Translations under genes and position numbers: made by a program
Part shown: positions 16,442-24,846 of the stretch, piece by piece
Numbering within the stretch: position 1 is the stretch's first letter
How the letters are laid out: each line of letters opens with the position of its first letter
The notes under the pieces: model-generated
The model's input: only the letters and a program-made list of their open reading frames with translations
Told to the model about the DNA's origin: nothing
Database searches by the model: none
Assembly (NCBI RefSeq): GCF_040706535.1
Contig: NZ_JAPDRJ010000004.1
Span: 62,001-126,000, forward strand
DNA: 64,000 nucleotides
Direction: 5' to 3'
DNA from: Lentisalinibacter orientalis
GTDB lineage: Bacteria > Pseudomonadota > Gammaproteobacteria > Steroidobacterales > Woeseiaceae

Positions 16442-17380
16442 TCAGGCGATTACCGACAGCGCCGCAGGCACGCAGCGGATCTCGAGCCGGCTCACCGGCA
16501 CGGCGGCGGCCTCGCCGTCGGCTTCCAGGGGCAGCGGCGCGGAGGTCTCGATGACGAGTTCCCGCGCGCTGAACAGCATGGCTTCCGGCGCGCTCATGTG
16601 GGTGCCCCGGATGGCCTGCGGCACCAGGGTCAGTACCCTGCGGCGGCTGAGCGGTGCGGCCACCACCACCGACAGCAGGCCGTCGTCCAGGCTGGCCGGC
16701 GGGGCGATGTGGAACAGGCCGCCGAACCAGGCGCCGTTGCAGGCGATCACCATCGACGCCGGCAGTTCCAGGCGGCGGCCGTCGGCCTCGATGCGCACAT
16801 CCGCCGCGTCCACTCCGCTGCGCAGCACGAGTGCGAGGGCGGCCGGGTAGGCGAGCAGGCCGGGCAGCCAGCGTACCCGTTCGGCGGCGCGGACCACCAC
16901 GCCGTCCAGCCCGATGCCGACGCTGTTGGCGAACCACTCCCCGTTACACCAGCCCACGTCGATGCGCCGCCGGCGCCGTTCCGCCAGTGCTACCGCTACC
17001 GCGGTGCAGGCGTTGCGCCAGCTCCGCGGCGTGCCCAGCGATTTGACGAAGTCGTTGCCGGTGCCGGCCGGGATCACGCCGAGGGCGAGATCCAGTTCCT
17101 GGCCGAGGATCGCGTTCACGGCCTCCCGGACCGTGCCGTCGCCCCCGGCTACGACCACCTCGCGGGCTCCGGCGGCGGCGGCTTCGCGCAACAGCGCCGC
17201 CATGTGGCCGGGCTCCCGGCTGTAGCGGGGGGCTACGGGGCGACCCGCGGCCTCCAGCAGGCGGCCTATCGCCTCGCCGTGGCGGCCGGCCGCGCCGCGC
17301 CCGGCAGCCGGGTTCACGATGAGGGGAACGGGGGGGACGGCCGTGCGGGCGGTCCTGTCGTTCGCCGGGTCGCTGCTCAT
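16442..17380 (-). CDS. Diacylglycerol kinase family lipid kinase (YegS/DagK-like)
   Basis: A 312-residue soluble lipid kinase. The N-terminal nucleotide-binding half has the family core N-P-A-A-G-R-G and V-V-A-G-G-D-G-T-V-R-E-A-V-N, then G-V-I-P-A-G-T-G-N-D-F. The C-terminal beta-sandwich carries the phosphoryl-transfer and lipid-binding region. Substrate may be diacylglycerol, phosphatidylglycerol or a related lipid; this cannot be decided here. It is convergent with gabD (20-base gap) and divergent from the glycosyltransferase gene. Confidence 0.88.
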   Translation of the reverse strand: MSSDPANDRTARTAVPPVPLIVNPAAGRGAAGRHGEAIGRLLEAAGRPVAPRYSREPGHMAALLREAAAAGAREVVVAGGDGTVREAVNAILGQELDLALGVIPAGTGNDFVKSLGTPRSWRNACTAVAVALAERRRRRIDVGWCNGEWFANSVGIGLDGVVVRAAERVRWLPGLLAYPAALALVLRSGVDAADVRIEADGRRLELPASMVIACNGAWFGGLFHIAPPASLDDGLLSVVVAAPLSRRRVLTLVPQAIRGTHMSAPEAMLFSARELVIETSAPLPLEADGEAAAVPVSRLEIRCVPAALSVIA

Positions 17381-17509
17381 GACGCTCTCTGCCGAACCGC
17401 CCCTGCCGATGGATGCCCGGCAGCTTACACGCTTCGCCGCGCACCGGCTGCATGAAGCCGGCGCGCGGCCACGCTATCATGCGCCACTTTGGCAGCTGAC
17501 GGAGTCGGG

Positions 17510-18967
17510 ATGGAACGGGAGACGGGCAGGCTTTTCGAAGTCGATATCCACTCGCTCAGCATCGATCGCTACGAAGGCCTGGCCGCATCGGGGCTGCTTG
17601 CGGATCTCCGTACCGAGGCCGCGCGGCTCGCTCGGGCGCTGGAGGGCCGGGTCTTCTGGCACCTCAATTCCACGGCGGAGGGCGGCGGGGTCGCCGAGAT
17701 GCTGCCCTCGCTGCTCGGCTACTGCCGCCACTTCGACATCGACTCCCGCTGGCTGGTCGTCGGCGGCAATCCCGCGTTCTTCCGGGTGACGAAGCGCCTG
17801 CACCACGGGCTGCACGGCGAGCCGGGGGACGGCACGCCCCTGGACGACGAGGCCCGGCGCATCTACGAGGAGACCCTCGAGGACAATGCGGCGGAACTGC
17901 TGGCCCTGGTGAAGCCCGGCGACGTCGTCCTGCTGCACGATCCGCAGACCCTGGGGCTGGCCCGCTACCTGGTCGAGCACGGGGCCGCCGTCGCCTGGCG
18001 CTGCCACATCGGCCACAGTGACTGGAACGAGGAATACGACCGGGCCTGGCGCTTCCTGAGCCCTTATCTCGCCTATCCCAGCCGGTTCGTGTTCTCCCGT
18101 CAGGCCTACGTGCCGCCGATCGTCGACCGGGAGCGCACCGTCATCATCCCGCCGAGCATCGACGCTTTCACGCCCAAGAATCAGGGCATGAGCGACGACG
18201 CGGTGCGCACGCTGCTGGTGCATGCCGGCCTGGTGTCGGGCCCGCTCCCGGCGGCGCCGGACTACGAGTTCTTCCGCAGCGACGGCAGCCGCGGCCGCGT
18301 GGACCGGCACGCGGATCTCATCCGCTGCGGTCAGCCGACGCCGCCGGACGTCCCCATGGTGGTGCAGGTCTCGCGCTGGGATCCCCTGAAAGACCCCTGC
18401 GGCGTCATCGAGGGCTTCGCCGCCTGGCTGGGTCACGGCGGCGACGGCGGCGCCGAGCTGGTGATGGTGGGACCCAGCGTGACCGGCGTGGCCGACGATC
18501 CGGAAAGCATCGAGGTCTTCCACGAGGTGTTCCGGGTCTGGCGTGAGCTGCCCCACGCCCAGCGCAGCCGCATCCACCTGGCCATGCTGCCGATGGTCGA
18601 CGTGGAGGAGAACGCCGCCATGGTGAACGCCATCCAGCGCCACGCGGCCGTCATCGTGCAGAAGAGCCTGCACGAGGGCTTCGGGCTTACGGTGACCGAG
18701 GCCATGTGGAAGGGCAGGGCTGTGCTCGCGACCCGGGTGGGCGGCATACAGGACCAGATCGACGACGGCCGCCACGGCCTGCTGCTCGACGACCCCCGCG
18801 ACCTGGCGTCGTTCGCCGGGCTGCTGGATCGCCTGGTCGGCGACAGCGAGCTGCGGGAGGGGCTCGGTGCCGCCGCCAGGGAACGGGTGAGCGAGCGCTT
18901 CCTCGAGCCGCGCAGTGTCGCCGATCACCTGCGCCTCGCCGGGGAGCTGCTGGAGGCGGTGCGCTGA
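17510..18967 (+). CDS. TreT-like family 4 glycosyltransferase
   Basis: A 485-residue GT-B glycosyltransferase. The N-terminal half shows N-S-T-A-E-G-G-G-V-A-E-M-L-P-S-L, close to trehalose glycosyltransferring synthase (TreT), which joins glucose from NDP-glucose to glucose. The C-terminal half has the donor-site pattern E-G-F-G-L-T-V-T-E-A-M-W-K-G with the catalytic Glu, then A-T-R-V-G-G-I-Q-D-Q-I. ATG 17510 follows GGAG by five bases. Trehalose synthesis would fit a salt-stressed organism, but the exact sugar donor and acceptor are inferred. Its stop overlaps the start of the next gene. Confidence 0.8.
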   Translation: MERETGRLFEVDIHSLSIDRYEGLAASGLLADLRTEAARLARALEGRVFWHLNSTAEGGGVAEMLPSLLGYCRHFDIDSRWLVVGGNPAFFRVTKRLHHGLHGEPGDGTPLDDEARRIYEETLEDNAAELLALVKPGDVVLLHDPQTLGLARYLVEHGAAVAWRCHIGHSDWNEEYDRAWRFLSPYLAYPSRFVFSRQAYVPPIVDRERTVIIPPSIDAFTPKNQGMSDDAVRTLLVHAGLVSGPLPAAPDYEFFRSDGSRGRVDRHADLIRCGQPTPPDVPMVVQVSRWDPLKDPCGVIEGFAAWLGHGGDGGAELVMVGPSVTGVADDPESIEVFHEVFRVWRELPHAQRSRIHLAMLPMVDVEENAAMVNAIQRHAAVIVQKSLHEGFGLTVTEAMWKGRAVLATRVGGIQDQIDDGRHGLLLDDPRDLASFAGLLDRLVGDSELREGLGAAARERVSERFLEPRSVADHLRLAGELLEAVR

Positions 18968-20211
18968 ACGCCCGGCTGCCGGCGGACCTGGTCTATGCCG
19001 CCGCCCTGTTCGCGGTCGCCGTCACGGCGATCGTCGCGGCGGCGGTGGCAACGGGCGCCTCCATAAGCGCGGACGAGCTGCCGCTGGCAGGGTTTTTCCT
19101 GCTGTTCGGGCTGTTCACGATCACGGTGGGTTATCCCCATCCGACCTTCGGCCACGTCTCCTTCGATCGGGTGGCCCAGGTGTCCAGCCTGCTCCTGCTG
19201 GGGCCGGTCGATGCCGCCATCATCAACGGCCTGGCCTCTCTCCTGTGGCCGCTGCAGCGCTTACGCCGCGGCGGTATCCGTCGGGCGGTCACGGCCTCCC
19301 TGCACAATGCGGGCCTGATGTCCCTGATGATCCTGGTCGCGGGGCTGCTCTACGTCAGGCTCGGCGGCCCGGTGCCACTGACGGCCGTCGACTGGCGCAG
19401 CGCCGCCCTGATCGTGCTGCTGGCGCTGGCGATGCAGGCCATCAACGAGATCGGCATGCGCATCTATGTCAGCCTGCGCGGCATGGCCACGGCGGGGATG
19501 TTCAGCGCCTTCCAGACGATGATCGAGATCGGCTCGGTGCCGGCCGCCGTCCTGGTGGCGATCGTCTTCGGCCGCATGGAGGTGGCCGTCATCATGATCC
19601 TGCTGTTCGTGCTCTCGCTGGGCATGCTGGCGCTGAAGGAGTTCGCGGATATGCGCCAGCGGCTGGAGGCGCTGGTGGAGGAGCGCACCCGCGAACTCAG
19701 GGCCAAGACCCTGGAGCTCGAGCGGCAGGCGACCCGGGACAAGCTCACCGGACTGTTCAACCGGCGCTATGCCGACGGCTTCGTCGACGGCCAGCTCGAG
19801 CTCGCGGAGCGCGTGGGGCGTCCGCTGGGCGTGGTCCTGGCCGACGTCGACCATTTCAAGCTGATCAACGACACGCATTCGCACGCCGTGGGCGACGCGG
19901 TGCTGGAGCGCCTGTCGCGTCTGCTCGAGTCTCATTGCCGGGAGACCGACATGGTCGCCCGTTACGGCGGCGAGGAATTCCTGATCTGTCTGCCCGCCAC
20001 GGACGCGGAGGCGGCTGTGCGCGTCGGCGAGGCCATCCGCGCGGCGGTCGCGGCGCTGGACTGGTCCGATCTGGCGCCGTCGCTCAGCGTGACCGTCAGC
20101 ATCGGAGTCGCTGCCAGCGGACGGGGGAAAGACCGGGCCGCCGTCCTCGGCAGGGCGGACGCGAACCTGTACCGGGCCAAGCGCGCGGGGAGAGATCGCG
20201 TCGTGGGCTGA
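18964..20211 (+). CDS. Membrane diguanylate cyclase (GGDEF protein) with probable CTG start
   Basis: A 415-residue protein with about six N-terminal membrane helices (residues 5-225), a short coiled stretch (R-Q-R-L-E-A-L-V-E-E-R-T-R-E-L) and a GGDEF domain. The active-site loop reads R-Y-G-G-E-E-F, a functional variant, and R-E-T-D five residues before it matches the inhibitory I-site R-x-x-D. It should make c-di-GMP from two GTP with product feedback. The membrane part resembles MASE-type sensors, ligand unknown. No ATG, GTG or TTG opens the frame before the first helix except far inside the previous gene. CTG 18964 has GGAGG seven bases upstream and forms a CTGA overlap with the previous stop. 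Confidence 0.86.
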   Translation: MNARLPADLVYAAALFAVAVTAIVAAAVATGASISADELPLAGFFLLFGLFTITVGYPHPTFGHVSFDRVAQVSSLLLLGPVDAAIINGLASLLWPLQRLRRGGIRRAVTASLHNAGLMSLMILVAGLLYVRLGGPVPLTAVDWRSAALIVLLALAMQAINEIGMRIYVSLRGMATAGMFSAFQTMIEIGSVPAAVLVAIVFGRMEVAVIMILLFVLSLGMLALKEFADMRQRLEALVEERTRELRAKTLELERQATRDKLTGLFNRRYADGFVDGQLELAERVGRPLGVVLADVDHFKLINDTHSHAVGDAVLERLSRLLESHCRETDMVARYGGEEFLICLPATDAEAAVRVGEAIRAAVAALDWSDLAPSLSVTVSIGVAASGRGKDRAAVLGRADANLYRAKRAGRDRVVG

Positions 20212-20255
20212 CGGCCCGGCGCACCATGGCCGTGCAAGATCGGCTCCCATACGTA

Positions 20256-20261
20256 TATACT
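20256..20261 (+). promoter_or_regulatory. Possible -10 element for the TerB-like gene
   Basis: TATACT inside an AT-rich patch (ACGTATATACT) about 62 bases before the TerB-like start. The -35 region at 17-18 bases distance is a poor match, so this is only a candidate for a separate promoter after the GGDEF gene. Confidence 0.3.
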
Positions 20262-20322
20262 GCGCCCACAATCACAATGCGGGCCGCTGCAGCGGCGGTG
20301 CGGACAAGGCGGGAGACCTCAC

Positions 20323-20760
20323 ATGGCGATAGCGGATCTCAGTAGCGTACTGAAGATTTTCGGCGGCTCGGAGCCGACCGAGGAAGAGCGGCGCACCCTG
20401 TTCAAGGAAGTGCTGCTGATGACCCTCTCCCGGGCCACGAGCGCCGACGCCAATATCGATCCGGCCGAGGTGGACACGGTGCAGACCATCCTCAAGCGCA
20501 TGCTGGACGAGGACATCCACGCCGCCGACATCCGCGTCGCGGCCAAATCCGAAATCTACGAGAACGCCCCGCTGCCCGACTATCTGTCCAGCGTGGCGAA
20601 GCGGCTGCAATCGTCGGAGCGGGTCGCCATCGCCAAGGCGCTCGCCGACGTCATCCACAGCGACTGCCGCATCAGCGAGCGCGAGGTGAACTTCTTCGAC
20701 ATGGTGGCGAAGGCGCTGAAGATCACCCCGGCCGAACTGGCCGGCATCATCGCCAGCTAG
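20323..20760 (+). CDS. TerB family protein
   Basis: A 145-residue all-helical protein of the TerB/DjlA N-domain type. Typical are the acidic helix pattern around A-T-S-A-D-A-N-I-D-P-A-E-V-D-T-V and the second repeat around H-S-D-C-R-I-S-E-R-E-V-N-F-F-D, both resembling metal-coordinating TerB segments. The cellular role is unknown; TerB proteins are often linked to envelope stress. It is convergent with ilvY across only ten bases. The ATG follows GGGAGACC. Confidence 0.75.
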   Translation: MAIADLSSVLKIFGGSEPTEEERRTLFKEVLLMTLSRATSADANIDPAEVDTVQTILKRMLDEDIHAADIRVAAKSEIYENAPLPDYLSSVAKRLQSSERVAIAKALADVIHSDCRISEREVNFFDMVAKALKITPAELAGIIAS

Positions 20761-20770
20761 TGTCCTGTCA

Positions 20771-21682
20771 CTAGGCATTCGCCGGGGGCGCCGGCCCGCC
20801 GGCGGTCAGCGCCGACCAGAATGCCCGCACCAGCCGGTCGCCGAGCCGCTTGCGGCGCGCGAACAACCCCACCTCGAAAGGCGCCAGCGCGGGGCGTGCG
20901 TCAACCTGCCGCACCCTGCCGGCCAGCGGGCTGTTCTCCAGCACGATCAGCGGCACGACACCCACGCCGCCGCCGAGCCCGACCATGCTGACGATGGCCT
21001 CGTTGCCGGCTGCCTGGGCCAGTACCTGGGGCCGTATCCCCTTGTCCCGGAACCAGCGCTCGACCCGCTCCCGGGCGAGTCCCCGCTCGGGCAGTATCAT
21101 GGGCACCGAGGCCCAGTCGGCGGGCCGCATGCGCGGCTTCAGGAATCGATCCACGTCCGGGTCTTCACGGGAAGCGATGAACACCAGCGGTGAGACGGCC
21201 ATGGGTTCGAAGGCAAGGGCGGCTGGCAGGCGCTCCGGGCGGGCCCCGATGGCCAGATCCTCGTCGCCTGCACGCACCCGGGCGACGGCCTGCTCCGGGT
21301 CGCCGGTGTGCACCGTGATCCGTACCCGCCGATGGCGCCGCCGGAACTCGGCGACCGGGTCGTAAAGAAAGCTGTAGCTGGCCGTGACCGAGCAGTAGAT
21401 GCTGATCTCGCCGGTCAGCTCGTCGCTGTCGGCGGCCAGACCGGCGCGCAGCGCCTCCCACTGCTCCAGCGTCTCGCGGGCCCACGTCCGGAAGCGCTCG
21501 CCCGCCGGGGTGAGGCTGACGCTGCGGTTGTCCCGCTCGAACAGCCGGACGCCGAGTTCCTCCTCCAGACCGCTGATGATGCGGCTGAGCGTCGACGGAC
21601 TCATGTGGCAGGCCCCGCTGGCCCGCCCGTAGTGCAGCGTGTCGGCCAGGCTCAGGCAGGCACGCAGGCTGCGGTCGTCCAT
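20771..21682 (-). CDS. ilvY: LysR-type activator IlvY of acetohydroxyacid reductoisomerase
   Basis: A 303-residue LysR regulator divergent from ilvC, which it normally activates in response to acetohydroxy-acid substrates. The N-terminal helix-turn-helix reads L-H-Y-G-R-A-S-G-A-C-H-M-S-P-S-T-L-S-R-I-I, close to IlvY (S-P-S-T-L-S-R). The C-terminal substrate domain is of normal length. ATG 21682 fits the IlvY start better than an ATG 11 codons upstream. The first 18 codons lie in the duplicated segment (21629-21783), whose second copy repeats them at 21785-21838 as an artefact fragment. Confidence 0.9.
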   Translation of the reverse strand: MDDRSLRACLSLADTLHYGRASGACHMSPSTLSRIISGLEEELGVRLFERDNRSVSLTPAGERFRTWARETLEQWEALRAGLAADSDELTGEISIYCSVTASYSFLYDPVAEFRRRHRRVRITVHTGDPEQAVARVRAGDEDLAIGARPERLPAALAFEPMAVSPLVFIASREDPDVDRFLKPRMRPADWASVPMILPERGLARERVERWFRDKGIRPQVLAQAAGNEAIVSMVGLGGGVGVVPLIVLENSPLAGRVRQVDARPALAPFEVGLFARRKRLGDRLVRAFWSALTAGGPAPPANA

Positions 21683-21783
21683 GCCGGTTCCTTCATTGCA
21701 AAAAACGCAATACAAGATTTTAAATATTTCATTTCAGAAAATACACTCGTTGCACTATGGTGCCCCCATCCCGCGCAGGAGGG
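21629..21783 (+). repeat. First copy of a perfect 155-bp duplication beside the N
   Basis: This segment is identical to 21785-21939 over all 155 bases. It includes the first 18 codons of ilvY, the ilvY-ilvC operator region and the first bases of a REP-type hairpin arm (ending AGGAGGG). The copies are separated only by one undetermined base, the signature of two contigs joined without collapsing their overlap. Confidence 0.98.
21696..21710. promoter_or_regulatory. Probable IlvY operator (LysR box)
   Basis: TTGCAAAAAACGCAA is an interrupted palindrome (TTGC-N7-GCAA) with the T-N11-A layout of LysR-type sites, 14 bases upstream of ilvY in an AT-rich stretch between the divergent genes. The second copy at 21852-21866 comes from the duplication. 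A TTGCA-N6-TGC half-match at about 21759 may be the second site. Identification is by pattern and position only. Confidence 0.6.
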
Positions 21784-21784
21784 N
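21784..21784. other. Undetermined base (N): scaffold join
   Basis: The only ambiguous base seen in the window. It sits exactly between the two 155-bp copies. The left contig appears to stop inside the hairpin arm that is fully readable at 21933-21955. Confidence 0.95.
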
Positions 21785-21939
21785 GTAGTGCAGCGTGTCG
21801 GCCAGGCTCAGGCAGGCACGCAGGCTGCGGTCGTCCATGCCGGTTCCTTCATTGCAAAAAACGCAATACAAGATTTTAAATATTTCATTTCAGAAAATAC
21901 ACTCGTTGCACTATGGTGCCCCCATCCCGCGCAGGAGGG
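21785..21939 (+). repeat. Second copy of the 155-bp duplication
   Basis: Identical to 21629-21783. Bases 21785-21838 repeat the first 18 ilvY codons on the minus strand, and 21852-21866 repeat the TTGC operator. Probably absent as a separate copy in the real genome. Confidence 0.98.
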
Positions 21940-21986
21940 CCTTCAGGCCCGATCCGGTTTATTGGATCGGGCCTGAAGGCCCTCCT
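21933..21986. repeat. REP-type inverted repeat (REPIN-like hairpin) upstream of ilvC
   Basis: Two perfect 23-base arms (21933-21955 and 21964-21986) enclose the eight-base loop GGTTTATT. The arm contains AGGAGGGCCTTCAGGCCC, and the right arm read on the minus strand begins GTAGGAGGG, like the GTAG-headed REP elements of gammaproteobacteria. The stem would be very stable. No T-run follows, so it is not an ordinary terminator. It lies 42 bases before the ilvC start, in the ilvC leader. Confidence 0.85.
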
Positions 21987-22028
21987 ACATATCATCACAT
22001 GCCTCCACATCAGCGACAGGAGCCCGCC

Positions 22029-23045
22029 ATGAACATCTACTACGACAAGGACTGCGACCTCTCCATCATCCAGGGCATGAAAGTGTCCGTGATCGGCTAC
22101 GGCTCCCAGGGCCACGCCCATGCTCTCAACCTGCAGGACTCCGGTGTCGACGTCACCGTGGGGCTGCGGGAGGGTTCCTCCTCCGTCGCGAAGGCCGAGA
22201 AGGCAGGGCTGCGGGTGCAGAGCGTGGCCGAGGCCGTGTCCGGCGCCGATCTGGTGATGATGCTGGCGCCGGACGAGTCCATGGCGGCGCTGTACCGGGA
22301 CCAGGTCGAGCCGAACCTGAAGCAGGGCGCCACCCTCGCTTTCGCCCACGGCTTCGTCATCCATTACAACCAGGTGGTGCCGCGGGCGGATCTCGACGTC
22401 GTCATGATCGCGCCGAAGGCGCCCGGCCACACGGTGCGCAGCGAGTTCGCCAAAGGCGCCGGCATCCCGGATCTCGTGGCCATTTTCCAGGATGCGAGCG
22501 GTCGGGCGAAGGACGTCGCGCTGTCTTATGCCTGCGGCATCGGCGGCGGCCGCACGGCGATCATCGAGACCACCTTCCGCGACGAGACGGAGACCGATCT
22601 CTTCGGCGAGCAGACCGTGCTCTGCGGCGGCTGCGTGGAGCTGGTCAAGGCCGGCTTCGAGACGCTGGTCGAGGCGGGCTACGCACCGGAACTCGCCTAC
22701 TTCGAGTGCCTGCACGAGCTGAAGCTGATCGTCGACCTGATGTACGAGGGCGGCATCGCCAACATGAACTACTCCATCTCCAATAACGCGGAGTACGGCG
22801 AGTACTTCACCGGCAAGGAAGTCATCAACGAGCAGTCCCGGGCCGCGATGCGCAATGCCCTGGATCGCATCCAGAGCGGCGAGTACGCCAAGTCGTTCAT
22901 CGCCGAAGGCGCCATGAACTATCCGTCCATGACGGCGCAACGGCGCAACACCGAGGCACACCTCATCGAGACCACCGGCGCCCGCCTTCGGGAGATGATG
23001 CCCTGGATCACGGCCAACCGGCTGGTGGACCGGGAGAAGAACTGA
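22029..23045 (+). CDS. ilvC: Ketol-acid reductoisomerase, class I (IlvC)
   Basis: A 338-residue enzyme of valine, isoleucine and leucine synthesis. It isomerises and reduces acetolactate and acetohydroxybutyrate with NADPH and Mg2+. The Rossmann motif G-Y-G-S-Q-G-H-A-H-A-L-N is near residue 19. The specificity loop L-R-E-G-S-S-S ends in serines, as in NADPH-using enzymes. The C-terminal knotted domain has D-L-F-G-E-Q-T-V-L-C-G-G and H-E-L-K-L-I-V-D-L-M-Y-E-G-G. The ATG has AGGAG upstream. The open frame extends upstream only because of the duplicated segment. Confidence 0.97.
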   Translation: MNIYYDKDCDLSIIQGMKVSVIGYGSQGHAHALNLQDSGVDVTVGLREGSSSVAKAEKAGLRVQSVAEAVSGADLVMMLAPDESMAALYRDQVEPNLKQGATLAFAHGFVIHYNQVVPRADLDVVMIAPKAPGHTVRSEFAKGAGIPDLVAIFQDASGRAKDVALSYACGIGGGRTAIIETTFRDETETDLFGEQTVLCGGCVELVKAGFETLVEAGYAPELAYFECLHELKLIVDLMYEGGIANMNYSISNNAEYGEYFTGKEVINEQSRAAMRNALDRIQSGEYAKSFIAEGAMNYPSMTAQRRNTEAHLIETTGARLREMMPWITANRLVDREKN

Positions 23046-23139
23046 CGCGCAGACCGGCACGGTCATCCGGTCCGTCCACGGCTGACGCCGCCCTGCGGCG
23101 GCGTTACATTGTGGGCATAGCCACCGACCGGAGCGAACG

Positions 23140-24804
23140 ATGGGACACCTGAAGCCCCGTACCGAACTCGCGACCCACGAGGTCATCAACCAGGCGCCAC
23201 CGCTGGAGGGCGTCAACTGCTACGAGAACGACATCGCGCTGAAGGAGGCCGTGAGCCGTAGCGGCGCGGCCTGGATGGATGCGGAACTCGGCCGGCTGGG
23301 CGCGCGAGTCGGCTCGGCCGAGGTCCAGGACTGGGCGGCGCGGGCGAATGCCAGTCCGCCGGTGCTGAAGGCCTTCGACCGCTACGGCCAGCGCATCGAC
23401 GAGGCGGACTTCCATCCCGACTACCACCGGCTGATGGCGCTGGGGCTCGAGAGCGGTGTGAGCTCGGTGGCCTGGACGGCGGAGCGGGGCGGGCACGTGG
23501 CGCACTCGGCGCTGATGTACGTCCTGAGTCAGGCGGACCAGGGCGTGTGCTGCCCGTTTTCGATGACCTACGCCTGCATCCCCACGCTGCGCCATCAGCC
23601 GGACCTGGCGGCCGAGTGGGAGCCGCGGGTGACGGCGGCGGCCTACGATCCCCGCTGCCTCCCGGCCGGGGAGAAGCGGGGCGTCACCCTCGGCATGGCG
23701 ATGACCGAGAAGCAGGGCGGCTCCGACGTGCGCGCGAATACCACCCGTGCCGTGCCGCTCGGCGCGGACGGGGAGTACGAACTCGTTGGCCACAAGTGGT
23801 TCTGCTCGGCGCCGATGAGCGACGGCTTTCTCACGCTGGCGAAGACCGAGGCCGGCCTGTCCTGCTTCTTCGCGCCGAAGTGGCGCCCGGACGGTACGCG
23901 CAACACCATCCAGGTGGTGCGGCTGAAGGACAAGCTGGGCGACCGCTCGAACGCCTCCAGCGAGATCGAATATCACAACGCGTGGGCGCGGATGGTGGGC
24001 GAGGAAGGCCGCGGCGTGCGCACCATCATCGAGATGGTGCAGGGCACCCGCCTCGACTGCATGGTGGGCTCGACGGCCATCATGCGCGCCGCGCTGTCCC
24101 AGGCGCTCTGGCACGCCGGGCACCGGCGCGCCTTCGGCCCGCGGCTGGTGGAGCACCCGGCCATGGCCCAGGTGCTCGCGGATCTGGCGCTGGAGCAGGA
24201 GGCGGCGCTCGCCATGAGTTTCCGGGTGGCCCGCGCGTTCGACGATGCCCCGCACTCGGAGCATGCCGCCGCCATCGCGCGCATCCTCACGCCGATCGCG
24301 AAGTACTGGATCTGCAAGCGCACGCCGGCCCTCGTCTACGAGGCCATGGAGTGTCTCGGCGGCGCCGGCTACGTGGAGGAGTCGCCGATGCCGCGCTACT
24401 TCCGCCAGTCGCCGCTGAACAGCATCTGGGAAGGCTCCGGCAACGTGATCGCGCTGGATACCCTGCGCGCCATCCAGCGCGACCCGGGCGTGCTGGAAGC
24501 GCTGTTCGCGGAACTGGACGACGCCCGCGGCGCCGACCGCCACCTCGACGGCCTGATCCACACGGTCACCACGTTGAACGTGAAAGAAGCGCTGGGCGAA
24601 GCCACGGCGCGGCATTTCGTCGAGTCGCTGGCGCTCGCATGCCAGGCGGCGGAGCTCTTCCGCGTCGCGCCGCCGATCGTGGCCGAGGGTTTCGCCGCCA
24701 CCCGCCTGCGCTCCGAGCGGGGCTATACCTGGGGCGCCTTCGCGCCGGGGCTGGACCTCGATGCGCGCGGGCTGATCGAGCGTGCGTCGCCCCTGAGTGC
24801 CTGA
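23140..24804 (+). CDS. AidB-like acyl-CoA dehydrogenase family protein
   Basis: A 554-residue flavoprotein of the AidB branch of acyl-CoA dehydrogenases (E. coli AidB is about 540). It shows G-M-A-M-T-E-K-Q-G-G-S-D-V-R-A-N-T-T (flavin region), H-K-W-F-C-S-A-P-M-S-D and the C-terminal E-C-L-G-G-A-G-Y-V-E-E-S and W-E-G-S-G-N-V-I-A-L-D. AidB binds FAD and DNA and is linked to the alkylation response, but true activity is unclear. No ada or alk genes are adjacent. A general acyl-CoA dehydrogenase role cannot be excluded. Confidence 0.87.
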   Translation: MGHLKPRTELATHEVINQAPPLEGVNCYENDIALKEAVSRSGAAWMDAELGRLGARVGSAEVQDWAARANASPPVLKAFDRYGQRIDEADFHPDYHRLMALGLESGVSSVAWTAERGGHVAHSALMYVLSQADQGVCCPFSMTYACIPTLRHQPDLAAEWEPRVTAAAYDPRCLPAGEKRGVTLGMAMTEKQGGSDVRANTTRAVPLGADGEYELVGHKWFCSAPMSDGFLTLAKTEAGLSCFFAPKWRPDGTRNTIQVVRLKDKLGDRSNASSEIEYHNAWARMVGEEGRGVRTIIEMVQGTRLDCMVGSTAIMRAALSQALWHAGHRRAFGPRLVEHPAMAQVLADLALEQEAALAMSFRVARAFDDAPHSEHAAAIARILTPIAKYWICKRTPALVYEAMECLGGAGYVEESPMPRYFRQSPLNSIWEGSGNVIALDTLRAIQRDPGVLEALFAELDDARGADRHLDGLIHTVTTLNVKEALGEATARHFVESLALACQAAELFRVAPPIVAEGFAATRLRSERGYTWGAFAPGLDLDARGLIERASPLSA

Positions 24805-24846
24805 CATGAGTGCCTGACATGAGTGCCTGAGTTGAGCACCTGATAC
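24795..24846 (+). repeat. 13-bp tandem repeats across the aidB-like stop codon
   Basis: Four direct units of GAGTGCCTGACAT (24795-24807, 24808-24820, 24821-24833, 24834-24846). The first two are identical, the third has two changes and the fourth has four. The stop codon lies in the first unit. Because 13 is not a multiple of three, each unit offers a TGA in a different frame. A short hairpin (ACACGGC...GCCGTGT, 24845-24863) follows without a T-run. Confidence 0.85.

Noticed and set aside
21308..21976. Plus-strand open frame crossing the N
   Set aside because: It contains the undetermined base and the duplicated segment and runs opposite ilvY; it is an artefact of the assembly join.
23140..24804. 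Calling the gene aidB of the adaptive alkylation response
   Set aside because: Family membership is clear, but no Ada box or alkylation genes are adjacent, so only 'AidB-like' is supported.
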